Shown one piece after another: positions 5,023-5,808 of a stretch of DNA of 5,808 nucleotides. The stretch is from Methanobacterium sp. (lineage in GTDB: Archaea; Methanobacteriota; Methanobacteria; Methanobacteriales; Methanobacteriaceae). The stretch's first letter is position 1, and the number at the start of each line of letters is the position of its first letter. Under the pieces are notes generated by a model. That model saw only the letters and a program-made list of their open reading frames with translations, was not told the DNA's origin and made no database searches. Both the position numbers and the translations under genes were made by a program. The DNA lies in contig JAJFTX010000097.1 of NCBI GenBank assembly GCA_021372715.1, positions 1 through 5,808 on the forward strand, written 5' to 3'.

Positions 5023-5808
5023 ATGATAACTATATTATCCGGTGGAACAGGCACTCCCAAGCTCTTACAGGGCATAATGCGCCTGATTTCCCCAGAAGAT
5101 ATTACTGTAGTGGTTAATACCTTGGAAAATTCTTATTTCTCCGGAGTTTATGTGGCGGCTGACTTAGATACAGTGATGTATACTTTAGCTAGGAAGATCA
5201 ATCAAGATACCTGGTATGGTATTGCTGATGATACCTTTATAACCCATGAAATTTTAAAGGAGATCGGGTGTGAGGAACTTCTGAAAATCGGAGATCAGGA
5301 CCGTGCTGTGAAGATCCAAAAAACACTGCTCCTCGAAAAATATCCCCTCAGCAAAGCTGTGGATATTCAGCGAAAGAAAATGGGTATTAAATCAAAGATA
5401 ATACCAATGAGTGATCAAGACCCGAATATAGAAATAATAACAAATGAGGGAATCCTTGAATTTCATCAATTCCTCATCGGACTAAGATCTGAACCGGATG
5501 TATTGGATATTAAATATGATGAAGTTGAACCAGCACCAGAATTAATTCCATCCATCGAAGATGCAGATATGGTAATTATAGGCCCTTCAAATCCCATTAC
5601 CTCAATCGGCCCCATAATATCTGCCAATGGAGTTCTTAATGCGCTTAAAAATTCTTATGTAGTTGCAGTATCGCCCATAATCGGATATAAACCTTTTAGT
5701 GGTCCTGCCGGTAAGTTTATGCAAGCTCTGGGTTATGAAGTTTCATCATACGGAGTGGCGGCCCTTTATCAGGATTTCTTAGATAAATTTTATATTGACT
5801 TGGAAGAT
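5023..5808 (+). CDS. cofD: 2-phospho-L-lactate transferase CofD, C-terminus cut by the window edge
   Basis: CofD transfers the phospholactate group of lactyl-2-diphospho-5'-guanosine (or the phosphoenolpyruvate equivalent) to the deazaflavin Fo, making F420-0 and GMP; CofE then acts on this product. The ATG at 5023 opens 262 codons to the window edge; the family is about 300-310 residues, so roughly 40-50 are missing. Diagnostic segments: glycine-rich nucleotide loop ILSGGTGTPKLLQG (4-17), ADLDTVMYTL (46-55), WYGIADDTF (64-72), LKIGDQDRA (87-95), IIPMSDQD (126-133), IIGPSNPITSIGPIIS (185-200) and VAVSPIIGYKPFSGPAGK (214-231), followed by YQDFLDKF. The stretch before ADLDT reads NTLENSYFSGVYV, without the aspartates that many other CofD proteins carry there. 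No Shine-Dalgarno is visible, and a TATA box lies about 25 bp upstream. The start is firm because the nucleotide loop follows at once, as in other CofD proteins. Confidence 0.95.
   Translation, partial: MITILSGGTGTPKLLQGIMRLISPEDITVVVNTLENSYFSGVYVAADLDTVMYTLARKINQDTWYGIADDTFITHEILKEIGCEELLKIGDQDRAVKIQKTLLLEKYPLSKAVDIQRKKMGIKSKIIPMSDQDPNIEIITNEGILEFHQFLIGLRSEPDVLDIKYDEVEPAPELIPSIEDADMVIIGPSNPITSIGPIISANGVLNALKNSYVVAVSPIIGYKPFSGPAGKFMQALGYEVSSYGVAALYQDFLDKFYIDLED

Noticed and set aside
2896..5808. rnhB-purO-cofE-cofD as a novel functional system
   Set aside because: Each gene is a well-known housekeeping gene with intact motifs. From memory the order matches other Methanobacteriales, so the grouping is conserved synteny rather than a new system. 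Only cofE and cofD share a pathway.

Overview
The window reads as a stretch of conserved chromosome from a methanogenic archaeon, most likely a mesophilic member of the Methanobacteriales such as Methanobacterium. The evidence is the gene content: archaetidylserine synthase, an archaeal-type RNase HII, the archaea-specific IMP cyclohydrolase PurO, the coenzyme F420 enzymes CofE and CofD, and an MreB-like actin homologue, which among archaea I know mainly from Methanobacteriales and Methanopyrus. AT-rich intergenic DNA and archaeal ribosome binding sites (GGTGAT, GGAGGA) agree. From memory, the order resembles the MTH1018 (cofD) to MTH1027 (pssA) region of Methanothermobacter thermautotrophicus; I could not check this.

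Layout: positions 1-814 are on the minus strand. They hold archaetidylserine synthase (pssA, 92-814) and, overlapping its 3' end by 11 bases, the first 34 codons of an unidentified gene that runs off the left edge. A 320-bp AT-rich divergent region (815-1134) holds candidate promoters in both directions and a family of short TCACTATTT/AAATAGTGA repeats, one copy of which covers the pssA ribosome binding site. Everything from 1135 on is on the plus strand: an unrecognised soluble 209-residue protein, an MreB-like ATPase 4 bp downstream with a TTG start and a strong Shine-Dalgarno, then rnhB, purO, cofE and the first 262 codons of cofD, which is cut by the right edge.

How the genes relate: the unknown gene and the mreB-like gene are almost certainly co-transcribed, so the 209-residue protein is a candidate partner of the archaeal MreB. 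Opposite them lies a membrane lipid head-group gene, so the left half is envelope-related. The right half is metabolic housekeeping. CofD makes F420-0 from Fo and an activated phospholactate, and CofE adds the glutamates. PurO makes IMP in the purine pathway, and RnhB removes RNA from RNA:DNA hybrids. Gaps of about 40-50 bp between mreB, rnhB, purO, cofE and cofD allow either one long transcript or internal promoters; a good TATA box about 25 bp before the cofD ATG suggests that cofD has its own leaderless promoter.

I see no mobile element, CRISPR array, tRNA, rRNA or defence system. The most interesting items are the archaeal mreB with its unknown partner gene and the repeats over the pssA start; the rest is conventional.
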